DNA of 62,858 nucleotides. Origin: DATCRE01 sp964235605 (GTDB lineage Bacteria > Bacteroidota > Bacteroidia > Cytophagales > Cyclobacteriaceae). Position numbers and translations under genes: made by a program. A model generated the notes under the pieces. That model made no database searches, was not told where the DNA came from, and saw only the letters and a list, made by a program, of their open reading frames with translations. Positions 26,189-35,485 of the stretch are shown here, piece by piece. The stretch spans positions 1-62,858 of the forward strand of contig CAXSCR010000020.1 of NCBI GenBank assembly GCA_964235605.1, in the 5' to 3' direction. Position 1 is the first letter of the stretch, and the number at the start of each line of letters is the position of its first letter.

Positions 26189-27766
26189 CTAGCTAGTTTT
26201 ATTCGGTATTTTGCTCATGGCTCTTTCAGCAATAGCAGTTATGGTTAGGCTTGGGTTAACACCGATGTTAGAAGAAATCATACTACCATCGCATACTAAC
26301 ATGTTTGCATAATTAAAAATGCGATTGTCTTTGTCAATTACGCCTTGCGCTTCGTTTTCACCCATGCAGGCACCACCAAGAATATGCGCTGTTGAGGGAA
26401 TGCCAAAAAGTGTTTCCGGCAACATGACCATCGCTTTTCCATTAATAATTTTTTCAGTTTTATGAGCGAGGTCTTGCGCTATGGGGTTAAACGCTGTGGG
26501 AGGGGTGCCACTTTCTAGTTGGGTACTTATGGATCTAAATGTTGAACGAACCATTCTCAAAGTGGAGTCAATACTTTCCATATAAAGCAAGATGTGGGTT
26601 CTCTTAGCCCAGTCACCCAAGAAGTATACACTGAAATTTTTTAGGGGATGGCAAATCAGATCTTTTAACATACGTGCAATGCGGACAAATATGTTTTTAC
26701 CGCTTACCATTGGCGCCCCCAATAGGCGCCAAAAACCAGAACCCGTTGAATATTTAACCGGCTCCACATGACGATATTCATCAATGTTTACGATTGAGCC
26801 GATCGCGATTCCTTCAGAGAAGGAAACATGCTCATCCAATGCCGTTACAGCAATAAGGCTTTCTGAATTCGTTCTTACACTGCGACCAAGTTGTTTTGAA
26901 ATATGTGGAAGGCTGGTGTTTTGTAACTTCAGTAGCAACGCCATGGTACCTAATACGCCCCCAGCGAATACAACGCCTTTCGTTTTTACGGAATACTTTT
27001 TTGAAAAAAATCGAAGAGAATCTTTAAAGTGAATTTCATAACCAGCTGTTCCATCTTCTGATAAAGGGACGACATCGTATACTTGTTTCTCGGCCAGTAT
27101 GGTTGTGCTTAGTTGCTGGGCAAGGTGTAAATAATTTTTATCAAGTGTATTCTTCGCATTGTAACGACAACCCAGCATACAACCTCCGCATAGTATACAT
27201 CCGGTTCTGTCGGGTCCTTTGCCATCAAAATAAGGATCATTAACGGGCTCACCAGGTTTACCAAAATAAACGGCAACATCTGTTTTCTCAAAGGCCTGCT
27301 CGTTGCCTAATTCGCTCGCCAGTTGCTGCATGGCCTTGTCACTGCGGCTCATGTAAGGATGTGTCTCCGCGCCAAGCATCTTCTTTGCTTCTGCGTAATA
27401 GGGTTTTAAATCTTCCTCCCAATTGACTAGTCCTGCCCAGCTACCAGACTTAAAGAAAGGCGATTTAGGAATGGGAAGGGTGTTTGCATACACCAATGAG
27501 CCGCCTCCAACGCCTACACCACTTAATATTGCCACATGGCGGAAAAAGGTTAGTTTAAATAATCCCGTCCATCCAAGTGATGGCAACCACATCCATTTGC
27601 GTAGGTTCCAGTTTGTCTTCGGAAAATCTTCTGGCTTATTAAACCACTTCCCTTTCTCAATCACTAAAACTTTGTAGCCTTTCTCTGCCAATCGTAAAGC
27701 TGACACGGAGCCACCGAAGCCGCTACCTATAATTACGTAGTCGTATTCAAAAGTTTTTTCCGCCAT
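26189..27766 (-). CDS. GMC-type FAD-dependent oxidoreductase (cholesterol-oxidase-like)
   Basis: 525 residues. N-terminal Rossmann FAD-binding motif YDYVIIGSGFGGSVSALRLAEKGY, then VLVIEKGK. The GMC substrate/FAD region has GVGGGSLVYANTLPI and CGGCMLGCRYNAKNTLDKNYL (four Cys in a cluster-like spacing). The C-terminal GMC signature is HILGGACMGENEAQGVIDKDNR, then VCDGSMISSNIGVNPSLTITAIAERA. The CGGCMLGC element and domain plan are those of the cholesterol oxidase/3-ketosteroid-type branch. The substrate is unknown; it probably oxidises an alcohol in the cytosol, with no signal peptide. Monocistronic. Confidence 0.88.
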   Translation of the reverse strand: MAEKTFEYDYVIIGSGFGGSVSALRLAEKGYKVLVIEKGKWFNKPEDFPKTNWNLRKWMWLPSLGWTGLFKLTFFRHVAILSGVGVGGGSLVYANTLPIPKSPFFKSGSWAGLVNWEEDLKPYYAEAKKMLGAETHPYMSRSDKAMQQLASELGNEQAFEKTDVAVYFGKPGEPVNDPYFDGKGPDRTGCILCGGCMLGCRYNAKNTLDKNYLHLAQQLSTTILAEKQVYDVVPLSEDGTAGYEIHFKDSLRFFSKKYSVKTKGVVFAGGVLGTMALLLKLQNTSLPHISKQLGRSVRTNSESLIAVTALDEHVSFSEGIAIGSIVNIDEYRHVEPVKYSTGSGFWRLLGAPMVSGKNIFVRIARMLKDLICHPLKNFSVYFLGDWAKRTHILLYMESIDSTLRMVRSTFRSISTQLESGTPPTAFNPIAQDLAHKTEKIINGKAMVMLPETLFGIPSTAHILGGACMGENEAQGVIDKDNRIFNYANMLVCDGSMISSNIGVNPSLTITAIAERAMSKIPNKTS

Positions 27767-28047
27767 ATCTATGATTAAATTTTAGTGATTCATTCCTTCA
27801 AACAAGATAACTTATATATTAAGTAGGAAAGGCTCAATTGATTATTTCTGTTTATGAATCAATAGTAGCGAAACCACCAAACATCATGCTTGGGTCTTTA
27901 CGTTATTTTATGTGAAGATAAATTTATCACGATAAAAGATTATAAACAATTTATTAATGTTAGGGTTTTAAAAGTTTAATAATTTAGCATTCAATCTTAT
28001 AGTAAAAATCATCAGGCAGTCCGATAAACAATTGATACAATAGAGAT

Positions 28048-28362
28048 ATGAATACATCGCATCAAGAAATTGAATTGAAGTTAGCGAACAACGGAAAAGG
28101 CGCTTTTGTAATTGAAAAGGACGATAAGCTAATTGCTGAAATGGTGATTGGTGTTTCGGGAAACAATCTTACAGTTTATCACACCGAAGTTACGGATGAA
28201 CTTAAAGGGCAGGGCATCGCTTCAAAACTTTTGTCAACTATGGTTAATTATGCCAGAGAAAATAAATTGAAAGTAATTCCGCTTTGTGTGTATGTAAAAG
28301 CGCAGTTCGAACGTCATCTTGATCAATATATGGATGTCTGGAATCAGGACTGGCACAGATAA
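28048..28362 (+). CDS. Small GNAT-fold N-acetyltransferase (NATD1-like)
   Basis: 104 residues, shorter than a full GNAT. It matches the NATD1/YjdJ-type family of minimal acetyltransferases: VIEKDDKLIAEMVIGVSGNN, LTVYHTEVTDELKGQGIASKLL (acetyl-CoA pyrophosphate loop GQGIASKLL) and KVIPLCVYVKAQFERH. The acceptor is unknown. Separate from the LigD-like gene by 117 bases on the same strand; co-transcription is possible but not shown. Confidence 0.87.
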   Translation: MNTSHQEIELKLANNGKGAFVIEKDDKLIAEMVIGVSGNNLTVYHTEVTDELKGQGIASKLLSTMVNYARENKLKVIPLCVYVKAQFERHLDQYMDVWNQDWHR

Positions 28363-28479
28363 ATATGCAGATAATCTTCATCGCAAAATGTCTAACTTGA
28401 CATTCTTTAAATATAAATTCTTTCAAGTTACTGGAAAGAAAAGCGTACAACTTATACTTACCTTACCGCGCTTACTGCT

Positions 28480-29892
28480 ATGTTAATCCGCAAGAACACC
28501 AAAGCATTCAAAATGATATTACAGCTCATCACGTCGTGTAAAGATAAAAGTGATAGAGAAAACCTGATACGACTTTATATTACCAAAGCAGGCCACACCG
28601 TACAAGATAGAATAAGCACCGAAGGCATTGAGGGAGAGGGGGGATTGTTTTATAATATGACGTATGAGACGGTATTAATTAATTTGAACTCAACCACACA
28701 TCAATTGCATCATAGTGATGAGTTTCCTGGCATTTATTTTTTTCACAGTACGTCGAACAAAGCATGGGACGAAACACCATTTGAATTTGACGAGGCAATA
28801 CAGAAGGAATTTGGCTCTCTTTCTGACCTACCGGTGTTTAGAAAAAAAGAGAAGCCTCAAAAATTTGTGTTTTCCACTGCAAAAGAAAACCCATCACCGG
28901 GCTCCCCCAATAAAAAGAAAGCAGTTGCTAAGAAAACTATTCCGTCGCCAGATAAAGGTCCAAAACAACCCAACTTCAAACTCCGACACAAAATTTATTT
29001 TACTGAACTGGACAAAGTAATTTTTAGATCACCACTGCTTCATAAAAAGGATATTTTAGACTACTATGATAAAATAGCCGGTTCTATATTACCCTATCTT
29101 AAGGATCGACCTCAAGCAGTTCACATACATTCGGAGAACGAAAGAGCAACTCACTATACCAACTTAGATGTATTGGTAAAAGGCCATGAAGAGCTTGTGC
29201 CTGACTGGATTGAAACCGCTGCTGTTTCTAACGGAAACGAGCGCTTGCTCCTTTGCAATGACAAGGAACATCTATTGTTGTATGCCGAACTGGGTTGCTT
29301 CGAATTTAGTGTTTCTCATTCTAGAATTAAATCACTTGAATTTGCTGACTATATCATACTTGGAATTAACACGCCACGATATGAGCTTGGAAAAGCAGTA
29401 GATGTTGCAAATACTACAAAAGATATTTTAACCGGATTACAATTGCCGTCATTTGTAAAGACCAACGGCGTATCAGGGCTACATATTTATATTCCACTTG
29501 ACAATAAGACTCCATTTGAAATAAGTAAAAACGTGGCAAAATATATATGTAAGCTCATCCGTTTAAAAATTCCGAACCTTGTTGCGTTGGAGGGATCTGA
29601 AGATAATGATTACGGAAAGGTGTCTTTAAAGTTTTTAATTAACGAAGAAGCGCAACGTGTTACAGCTCCCTATTCTTTGGTGTCTGGACCACAGCCCATT
29701 GTTGCAACACCGCTTTTATGGGAAGAAGTAAATGAAGGGCTTAGGTTTGAAGACTTCAATCATGAATCAATTTTTAAAAGACTTCAGCAGGTAGGAGATC
29801 CCTTCAATGCGATCTTCAAAAAAAGGGTTAATGCCGCTACACTTCTTGAAAGGATGGATGCTAACTATTCATTCCTTCTTGGAAAAGATTAA
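28480..29892 (+). CDS. LigD polymerase-domain homologue lacking all catalytic aspartates
   Basis: 470 residues. N-terminal ~110 residues are unrecognised, then a Lys/Pro-rich linker (about 115-170), then a full-length LigD-type primase-polymerase domain: ELDKVIFRSPLLHKKDILDY, SILPYLKDRPQ, LLLYAELGCFEF, KTNGVSGLHIYIPL and RVTAPYSLVSGP. In active LigD polymerases the metal is held by the DxD of a DLDP motif and a later Asp in VF-x-D-W/Y. Here these positions are Gly295, Asn297 and Lys384 (YIILGINTP and KVSLKFLIN). No ligase or nuclease domain and no Ku gene are near. It may bind DNA ends or primer-template structurally, but polymerisation is not expected. Met12 is an alternative start. Confidence 0.85.
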   Translation: MLIRKNTKAFKMILQLITSCKDKSDRENLIRLYITKAGHTVQDRISTEGIEGEGGLFYNMTYETVLINLNSTTHQLHHSDEFPGIYFFHSTSNKAWDETPFEFDEAIQKEFGSLSDLPVFRKKEKPQKFVFSTAKENPSPGSPNKKKAVAKKTIPSPDKGPKQPNFKLRHKIYFTELDKVIFRSPLLHKKDILDYYDKIAGSILPYLKDRPQAVHIHSENERATHYTNLDVLVKGHEELVPDWIETAAVSNGNERLLLCNDKEHLLLYAELGCFEFSVSHSRIKSLEFADYIILGINTPRYELGKAVDVANTTKDILTGLQLPSFVKTNGVSGLHIYIPLDNKTPFEISKNVAKYICKLIRLKIPNLVALEGSEDNDYGKVSLKFLINEEAQRVTAPYSLVSGPQPIVATPLLWEEVNEGLRFEDFNHESIFKRLQQVGDPFNAIFKKRVNAATLLERMDANYSFLLGKD

Positions 29893-29968
29893 AAAATTGT
29901 GCTTATAAATTCTGCCTATTTGACTTATAAGTAAAAGGCACATCAATTGCAGTTTCATGACCCGTTGC

Positions 29969-30337
29969 TTATTCTCTAGGCATATAATACATAATAAACA
30001 CACCGAGTAGAACGACAATCGCGCCTATAAGATCATATTTATCAGGATTAAAGTTGTCGAACTTACACGCCCAAAGAATTGATAATACGATAAAAAAGCC
30101 GCCATAGGTTGCATATACTCGACCAAAGCTAGCGTATTGAAAGGTTGCTATTACACCGTATAGGATTAAAATCAATCCGCCACTAACACCATACCATACC
30201 GGCCTTCCTTCACGTATGCAAAGCCACATAAGATAACCACCTCCTATTTCACAAAGTCCTGCTAGTATGAAAACGCCTAATGATCTTAATACGCCCACGG
30301 TCATTATATTTAGCTCAATATAAATATTTAAAACCAA
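29969..30337 (-). CDS. ynfA: UPF0060 family membrane protein YnfA
   Basis: The open frame is 122 residues, but the family (about 108) starts at Met12 (MTVGVLRSLGVFILAGLCEI, ATG at 30304). Four membrane helices with signatures CEIGGGYLMWLCIREGRP, YGVIATFQYASFGRVYATYGGFFIVLS and GAIVVLLGVFIMYYMPRE. YnfA is an inner-membrane protein of the small multidrug-resistance-like fold; its physiological role is unclear. Single gene. Confidence 0.9.
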   Translation of the reverse strand: MVLNIYIELNIMTVGVLRSLGVFILAGLCEIGGGYLMWLCIREGRPVWYGVSGGLILILYGVIATFQYASFGRVYATYGGFFIVLSILWACKFDNFNPDKYDLIGAIVVLLGVFIMYYMPRE

Positions 30338-31006
30338 TCTCTTCGGAACAAATTTATTAGCCTGCGCCGACCTATAAATTTTTAGCCAAGCAATTTTGGC
30401 ATCGATTGTAATTTGATAGTTAAAAATGAATTGTTTAATGCTCTAGAAGCGGGCAAGGTATTTCTTGCAAACTTCAAACGATGGGTGAGGAACTAAGTAT
30501 TTTACAAGCCTAACAAGCGAAACTTATGAACTGATTAGATAAGAACACACTATTACTTACGCATCCAAATTATGGTATCAGCGTTAATTATTCTACTTGA
30601 AAAGTAGTTTGGAAAAATCAGAATCATCCTTCGAAGCATGGACAAGTTTATTTTTCACATGTTAAGAAAGGAATAGTATAGTAAGGCACCGATATGGAAT
30701 CTAATTGGGCTCTCTGGATTCACCACCACTTCAGGTAAGGCTCAAAATGCACCACTGAAATTTTATTACAATCTGTGTTATTTTAGGTTAGTAGCCTATG
30801 AACCAAAATGAAGTGAGTGATGCTTATCTTTTAGGCTTTCTAAAAATTGCTTTCATAATTAGTATGAAGGCGATTCCTCCGATGCACATTACAACGACAA
30901 CTTCTGGTGTGATTAGATTTACAGCATGCATCGATTTTACTATTTAATGTAAATGAAACCAGTTACACGCAATAAGACAAATACTGTTGTAATATTAAAT
31001 TGCGAA
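30338..31006. other. Long intergenic stretch
   Basis: About 670 bases; the 35-codon membrane-peptide frame at 30824-30931 is the only candidate gene. No terminator with a clear T tract was found for the operon ending at 31007. Confidence 0.4.
30824..30931 (-). CDS. Possible 35-residue single-helix membrane protein
   Basis: ATG at 30931, stop at 30824; reads MHAVNLITPEVVVVMCIGGI, then AFILIMKAIFRKPKR. One hydrophobic helix followed by a cluster of Arg/Lys, the layout of small inner-membrane peptides. Its position 75 bases from the next gene's stop and absence of frame disruptions are the only support. No family recognised. Confidence 0.35.
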   Translation of the reverse strand: MHAVNLITPEVVVVMCIGGIAFILIMKAIFRKPKR

Positions 31007-33058
31007 CTAGAGCTTAAGCCTAACTTGTAGTTTAAGGTCGCTTTTTATGTTACCATCAATCTTATCCGGGCCAGAGCCAATTTCTTGGCGGTCAGCGTAC
31101 CTGGTTCTTGCATACCGAAGCCAGCAAGATATTTGTTTGTTCACTTTATATTCTAACAAAATGAAGTTTCGTATGCCTGATCCAAAATAGGAGGGTAGTG
31201 AGTAGGCAAGCCATACATCACGTTCATAGGTGTATTGACGGTTGTCAAAATCATCAGTATCAAAAAGCGCGTATCTCGCAGAGCATCCAAATCTTCCTAT
31301 ATCAAAACTAACATCCTGTATTAGAGCAAATCCATGTGTGGTATGTTGTTCAATCTGGTATGAACTGAATTGTGCCCTGGTTTTCATTTTCAGTTTTGGG
31401 CTGACAGCGTAATCACAGTTGATCCAGAGATTTCTTTTTACTCCGTCTGCTGTTCTATAAAGTGTTGGGTCTTGATTTGTGTTTCTAACTTTTTTCTCCT
31501 CTCGTCCTTGCACATAAATTAATATATGTTTTGATGGTTGGTAACTAAGGCGCGTTAGCCACTCATGTCCTGAAGATGGTTTATAGCTTCTAAAACGCAA
31601 CCATGGAAATTGAAATAAATCAATGTAACCTGTAAGTGTAAGCTTCCTATTCCACCGATATTTCCAGCCCCAGTAGATTCCTGTTTCATTCTGCGGTGTT
31701 GTTCCTTCAGAGAAAGCATTCGAATAAAACGTATGAAAATTCCTGTCATACTTTCTATAGAGTAATGATATATCCAATTTGTTAGTAAGGCTACCTATTA
31801 CGCCCATTACGTGTGACGACCCGCCATTTAATGTTTTTGCACCTTCACCAAATAATAGAAAATTATGCAATGTATAGTTGAAGAATAAGCCAATGTTTTC
31901 GTTCTGCTTTCCGTGAAAGGCAAATTTATTATACAGAAAATCATTGGCTACAACTGTTTGGTCAAATTTTATATGGTTATAGATTGCGCCAACATCAATG
32001 TGATTTCTAGTGTATTGAATTACCAGGCCTTCGTTTTGTTCGCCAATTTTTTTTCTGGATTTCAATTCTGCATTGCTTCTATGCATACCCGATGTTTGAA
32101 AGGCAGTTGCGCCTGAATCTTGATTTTCATTATCACCTACAGTTGCATCGCGTTTTATGGCTGAATAGAATCCTGAAATAAAAACGTGTCTGGCAATTTC
32201 ATAGGTTCCAGAAATGCCACGTAATAGTCCAAATTCATTCGCAGAGGTGTTGGGTAACATTCCGACATTACTTCGTCGGGTGGTTGTAATGGTTTCAGCT
32301 CCTTTGCCCATACCAAATGCGCCACCCATTATTAGTCCTTGGCCAAATTGGTGTTGATAATCACCAATAATTAAATTTTTAAGCTTTCCTTTATTCTGTA
32401 TTTGTGCATGGCCAGATAAGAAATCAAAACCATATTGCTTTGAAGATTTATTCCACTTGAATTCCTCACCTGCATCTTTCTCTGCTGTAAATCCAAAACT
32501 GAAATCACCTGGCTGGCTTGTTCTAAAACGATAATATGTTTTATCAGCTGACCCTCTAAATTTTCGCTCTGGATCGGCTGCCTTATATCCCTCTTTGGTT
32601 TCAATTGTTCGTTCATGGCGCGCTATGAAGTAATTGTTCTCTTCATCCCAGACACGTTTTAAAATAGTAGTGCCAATTATAGTGGATGGATCGCGGACTT
32701 CAACAAAAGGTATTAATTTATGAATGGTTATTAAATCAAATTCTGGTATCGCTTGAAGCTCGTAGATGCTTAGCAGTTCTCCATTTTCTTTTCTGTATTG
32801 TATCAAGCTTTGAATTTGGGTTTCCGAAAGAATATTTAGAAAGCGAAGTTCTTCAACGCGTACTTTGTTTATGTTTATGGGATGCGATAATAATAGCATC
32901 ATATTTTCATAAAGACTTTCGTAATTAATGTCAGAGTCCTGGAAGCCAAATAACTCTGCAAGCCCGGATTGGTCTATATCATTACGGGGGTAATCCTGGG
33001 CGAATGCATTACCAGCTAATATGCTATTGATAAGTATTGTTAAAATGAATCGTTTCAT
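31007..33058 (-). CDS. Outer-membrane beta-barrel with N-terminal helix-hairpin-helix domain
   Basis: The real start is MKRFILTILINSILAGNAFAQ at 33058, whose ATG overlaps the TGA of the PorV-like gene (ATGA), so the two are translationally coupled; a longer frame to 33121 exists but is unlikely. About 683 residues. After the signal peptide, an HhH/ComEA-like segment (NINKVRVEELRFLNILSETQ, then IYELQAIPEFDLITIHKLIP) precedes a long region of aromatic beta strands ending LKLQVRLKL. This domain plan is frequent in Bacteroidota outer-membrane proteins, but its function is unknown. Last gene of the acpP-to-HhH array. Confidence 0.75.
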   Translation of the reverse strand: MKRFILTILINSILAGNAFAQDYPRNDIDQSGLAELFGFQDSDINYESLYENMMLLLSHPININKVRVEELRFLNILSETQIQSLIQYRKENGELLSIYELQAIPEFDLITIHKLIPFVEVRDPSTIIGTTILKRVWDEENNYFIARHERTIETKEGYKAADPERKFRGSADKTYYRFRTSQPGDFSFGFTAEKDAGEEFKWNKSSKQYGFDFLSGHAQIQNKGKLKNLIIGDYQHQFGQGLIMGGAFGMGKGAETITTTRRSNVGMLPNTSANEFGLLRGISGTYEIARHVFISGFYSAIKRDATVGDNENQDSGATAFQTSGMHRSNAELKSRKKIGEQNEGLVIQYTRNHIDVGAIYNHIKFDQTVVANDFLYNKFAFHGKQNENIGLFFNYTLHNFLLFGEGAKTLNGGSSHVMGVIGSLTNKLDISLLYRKYDRNFHTFYSNAFSEGTTPQNETGIYWGWKYRWNRKLTLTGYIDLFQFPWLRFRSYKPSSGHEWLTRLSYQPSKHILIYVQGREEKKVRNTNQDPTLYRTADGVKRNLWINCDYAVSPKLKMKTRAQFSSYQIEQHTTHGFALIQDVSFDIGRFGCSARYALFDTDDFDNRQYTYERDVWLAYSLPSYFGSGIRNFILLEYKVNKQISCWLRYARTRYADRQEIGSGPDKIDGNIKSDLKLQVRLKL

Positions 33059-33879
33059 TTCTTTTTTATGATATATCCCACAGTAGCTTGATGGCTTCCT
33101 CCCAGGGTGGGTTCGTAACAATAGGCATAATCAAGCGTGAATTTTTTTAGTTTGAATCCCATACCAAAATACCCTGTTGATGGCTGTAAATTAAACCCGG
33201 TACGAAAGATTAGTTTCTTGTGAGCTTGGTACTCAATACCTGCTTTTAAGTTGTATTTATAACTTAGATCTTTTTCAATTTCTGTAGTAATAAAAACGTT
33301 ATCTGAGGCTTTGTATCCTATACCTGCAATAAGAAGGGTAGGTAGATATTCTTTTTCACTTTTAAATTTTGATAAATTAGGTTGGTTGATGTTAGTAGCA
33401 TGGATACCGATAGCTAGATGAGGGGTCAGCTGTGCTATAGTCCCTGCGCTGATACTAAAGACGCCTCCATTTTTAAAACCTTGGGCTCTGTATTGAACAT
33501 AATTCATTTTAATGCCTAAGGATATTAAGCCATAAGAATTACTATAACCTGCAGAAATTATTTGTTCTGAGTATAGGTTGTCACCAAAATGAAATACGCC
33601 TAGTGCCGCAACGCCTACTTTTTTAATAGGACTTGCAAATACCATTGCTTTCTTATCTGCGCCAATGAGCTTTGGGCGACTATCATACGAAAATGCAGTA
33701 ATTGCGTTCGATATTTTTGACAACCCGGCTACGTTGTTAAAAAGGGACCATTCGTCTGAAAGGCAGGCGGAGGCGTTTCCTAAACCGTTAGCTCTCGCAC
33801 CAATTAAAGTGGCAACGCTTTGCGCACTTAGAATGCAGGGCAGCATTGCCATACCCAGTATTAACCAACTTTTAAACAC
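33055..33879 (-). CDS. PorV/PorQ-like outer-membrane protein
   Basis: 274 residues with a signal peptide (about 1-19, ending ILSAQ). GARANGLGNASACLSDEWSLFNNVAGLS is the conserved start of PorV/PorQ and related FadL-like barrels. It is followed by regular beta strands to the end (YGLISLGIKMNYVQYRA; LIFRTGFNLQPSTGYFGMG). PorV is part of the T9SS shuttle, but this protein is shorter (PorV is about 390), and the PorQ-like or generic barrel assignment is uncertain. It precedes and overlaps the HhH-barrel gene by 4 bases. Confidence 0.7.
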   Translation of the reverse strand: MFKSWLILGMAMLPCILSAQSVATLIGARANGLGNASACLSDEWSLFNNVAGLSKISNAITAFSYDSRPKLIGADKKAMVFASPIKKVGVAALGVFHFGDNLYSEQIISAGYSNSYGLISLGIKMNYVQYRAQGFKNGGVFSISAGTIAQLTPHLAIGIHATNINQPNLSKFKSEKEYLPTLLIAGIGYKASDNVFITTEIEKDLSYKYNLKAGIEYQAHKKLIFRTGFNLQPSTGYFGMGFKLKKFTLDYAYCYEPTLGGSHQATVGYIIKKK

Positions 33880-33977
33880 TATGAGGGGGTTTTGTATGTA
33901 TTAAAATTTAAATTAAGTAACGTTTTTCGAAATAGTCAAAATAAATTTTTAATTACAGCAATATTATTTTAGGCTGC

Positions 33978-35441
33978 TTAAAATTCCTTTTTGATATGGA
34001 GGAAGAATCCATGCGTACCTTCAGCATTTAAGGTGTATTCTAGACGTAGCACCAGGTCGTAAGAGGCAACGATATCGACACCGCCACCCCCGCCAGCAAT
34101 TACTTTTTCTGAAAGTCGGGTGTTCAAATTGTTATTTTTATAAAAGGCGTAGTTGCCAACATAGGCAAAGTCGCCGTAGGTTTTCAGGTATATAGAAATG
34201 GGTATATGTTGAAATCGGCTTGGTAAAAGCTTCCAGGTATACTTCCTGCTAAAAATTCGTTTTTTAAATGTGCTCTTATTCAGGAAGTAATAAGGGCCTT
34301 CAATAACATAAATTTCGTAGCCCTTAACGAACGGCCTAAGGGAACCCAGTGCGTCATAATTTGCATAGGATGGGTCTTTGGGTGTACTCCAGAATACATT
34401 CGTATAGTTAGAGAAGTAAAATCCTTTATTTAGATCTATAAATTTCGCAAAGGTAAGATTGGTTTCGAACAGATCGACATCATCACCCAATCCCAACCCT
34501 GATTTTTGCAAGATGAAAGTGCCTAAGTGCCCCACCAATGGATAAGCATTTACATCGCGATGATCAGATGTGAATTGGTATTTGAGCGTGGCAAATTTTT
34601 GTTTTTTACGATTTTTATTAAAGTAATTTTTATTCAGTTGATTTATTGTGTCATTAATCCAACTACTTTGATATTCGATACCCAACGCGTGCGTGCCGTA
34701 AAAGGAGTTACGATAGCTATAGGTGATTACAGCAGTTCTCTTTATTTTTAACAGCTCTGTTGAATTAATGAATTGAAGTTTATGGTCTTCTGTTTTAAAA
34801 GCTAAGTTTTTAGCTTCAATAAATTCAAAATTGAAACTTAAACCCTGTTTTTGTTTTTTATCTATGTAGGGGATACGATAACCAATGGCAAAATTACGTT
34901 GAAATCCGAAGAGTGCAGTTAATAACAACGTTTCATTACGGCCTCGCATATTATACTGGTAAAGCTTGAGCCCATAAACTACGCGCTTGATATCATGATC
35001 ATAATTTTGCCACCATTCGTTGAAGTTTCTGTCAGATAGATCGAAACGGGGTGAAGGAAATGTATACCATCTTTCATCTACATCAATAAGTAAATCTATT
35101 TTTCCGGACTCGAGTTCAAGGGTACGCAAATTAACACGGTTGAATAGCCTCGTATTAAATATACGTTTCTGATCACGATCCATGATCGCAGGGAGGTCTA
35201 AATTGCTTACGATATCACCAGATTTAACACTTAGTTCGCGTAGAATAATCCGATCGTGTGTTATTTTATTACCGATAATAAATATGCGTTGAATTTGAAC
35301 ATACACAACAGAATCATTATTGGTTTGTTGTTTCGGGCGAAGTTTTACAGTGTCACTATTTGAGAATTTATAAGCCTTTTGACTTCGATTGAAATCAGAT
35401 GTTGAAAAAAGGCTTATAAATCCAATAACTATTGCCAGCAT
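33978..35441 (-). CDS. POTRA-containing BamA/TamA-like outer-membrane protein
   Basis: 487 residues with a signal-like N-terminus (about 1-15, ISLFSTSDF region). One POTRA-like domain (YVQIQRIFIIGNKITHDRII, RELSVKSGDIV, DLLIDVDERWY) is followed by an Omp85-type barrel (ALFGFQRNFAIGYRIPYID; GGGGGVDIVASYDLVLRLE). Omp85 proteins insert or secrete other outer-membrane proteins. A single POTRA suggests a short-form D15/patatin-type or TamA-like protein, not the essential BamA, which has five. In a probable operon with lgt upstream and PorV-like downstream (98 bases). Confidence 0.75.
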   Translation of the reverse strand: MLAIVIGFISLFSTSDFNRSQKAYKFSNSDTVKLRPKQQTNNDSVVYVQIQRIFIIGNKITHDRIILRELSVKSGDIVSNLDLPAIMDRDQKRIFNTRLFNRVNLRTLELESGKIDLLIDVDERWYTFPSPRFDLSDRNFNEWWQNYDHDIKRVVYGLKLYQYNMRGRNETLLLTALFGFQRNFAIGYRIPYIDKKQKQGLSFNFEFIEAKNLAFKTEDHKLQFINSTELLKIKRTAVITYSYRNSFYGTHALGIEYQSSWINDTINQLNKNYFNKNRKKQKFATLKYQFTSDHRDVNAYPLVGHLGTFILQKSGLGLGDDVDLFETNLTFAKFIDLNKGFYFSNYTNVFWSTPKDPSYANYDALGSLRPFVKGYEIYVIEGPYYFLNKSTFKKRIFSRKYTWKLLPSRFQHIPISIYLKTYGDFAYVGNYAFYKNNNLNTRLSEKVIAGGGGGVDIVASYDLVLRLEYTLNAEGTHGFFLHIKKEF

Positions 35442-35485
35442 TTGTGTTCACGATCAACGTTTAATTAATCGGTAAAATTTCATGG

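Noticed and set aside
28480..29892. Complete LigD with ligase for end joining
   Set aside because: There is no ligase KxDG motif and no nuclease domain; only the polymerase-like part is present.
33059..33121. Longer N-terminus of the HhH-barrel protein
   Set aside because: Lies inside the PorV-like gene and would hide the clear signal peptide starting at 33058.
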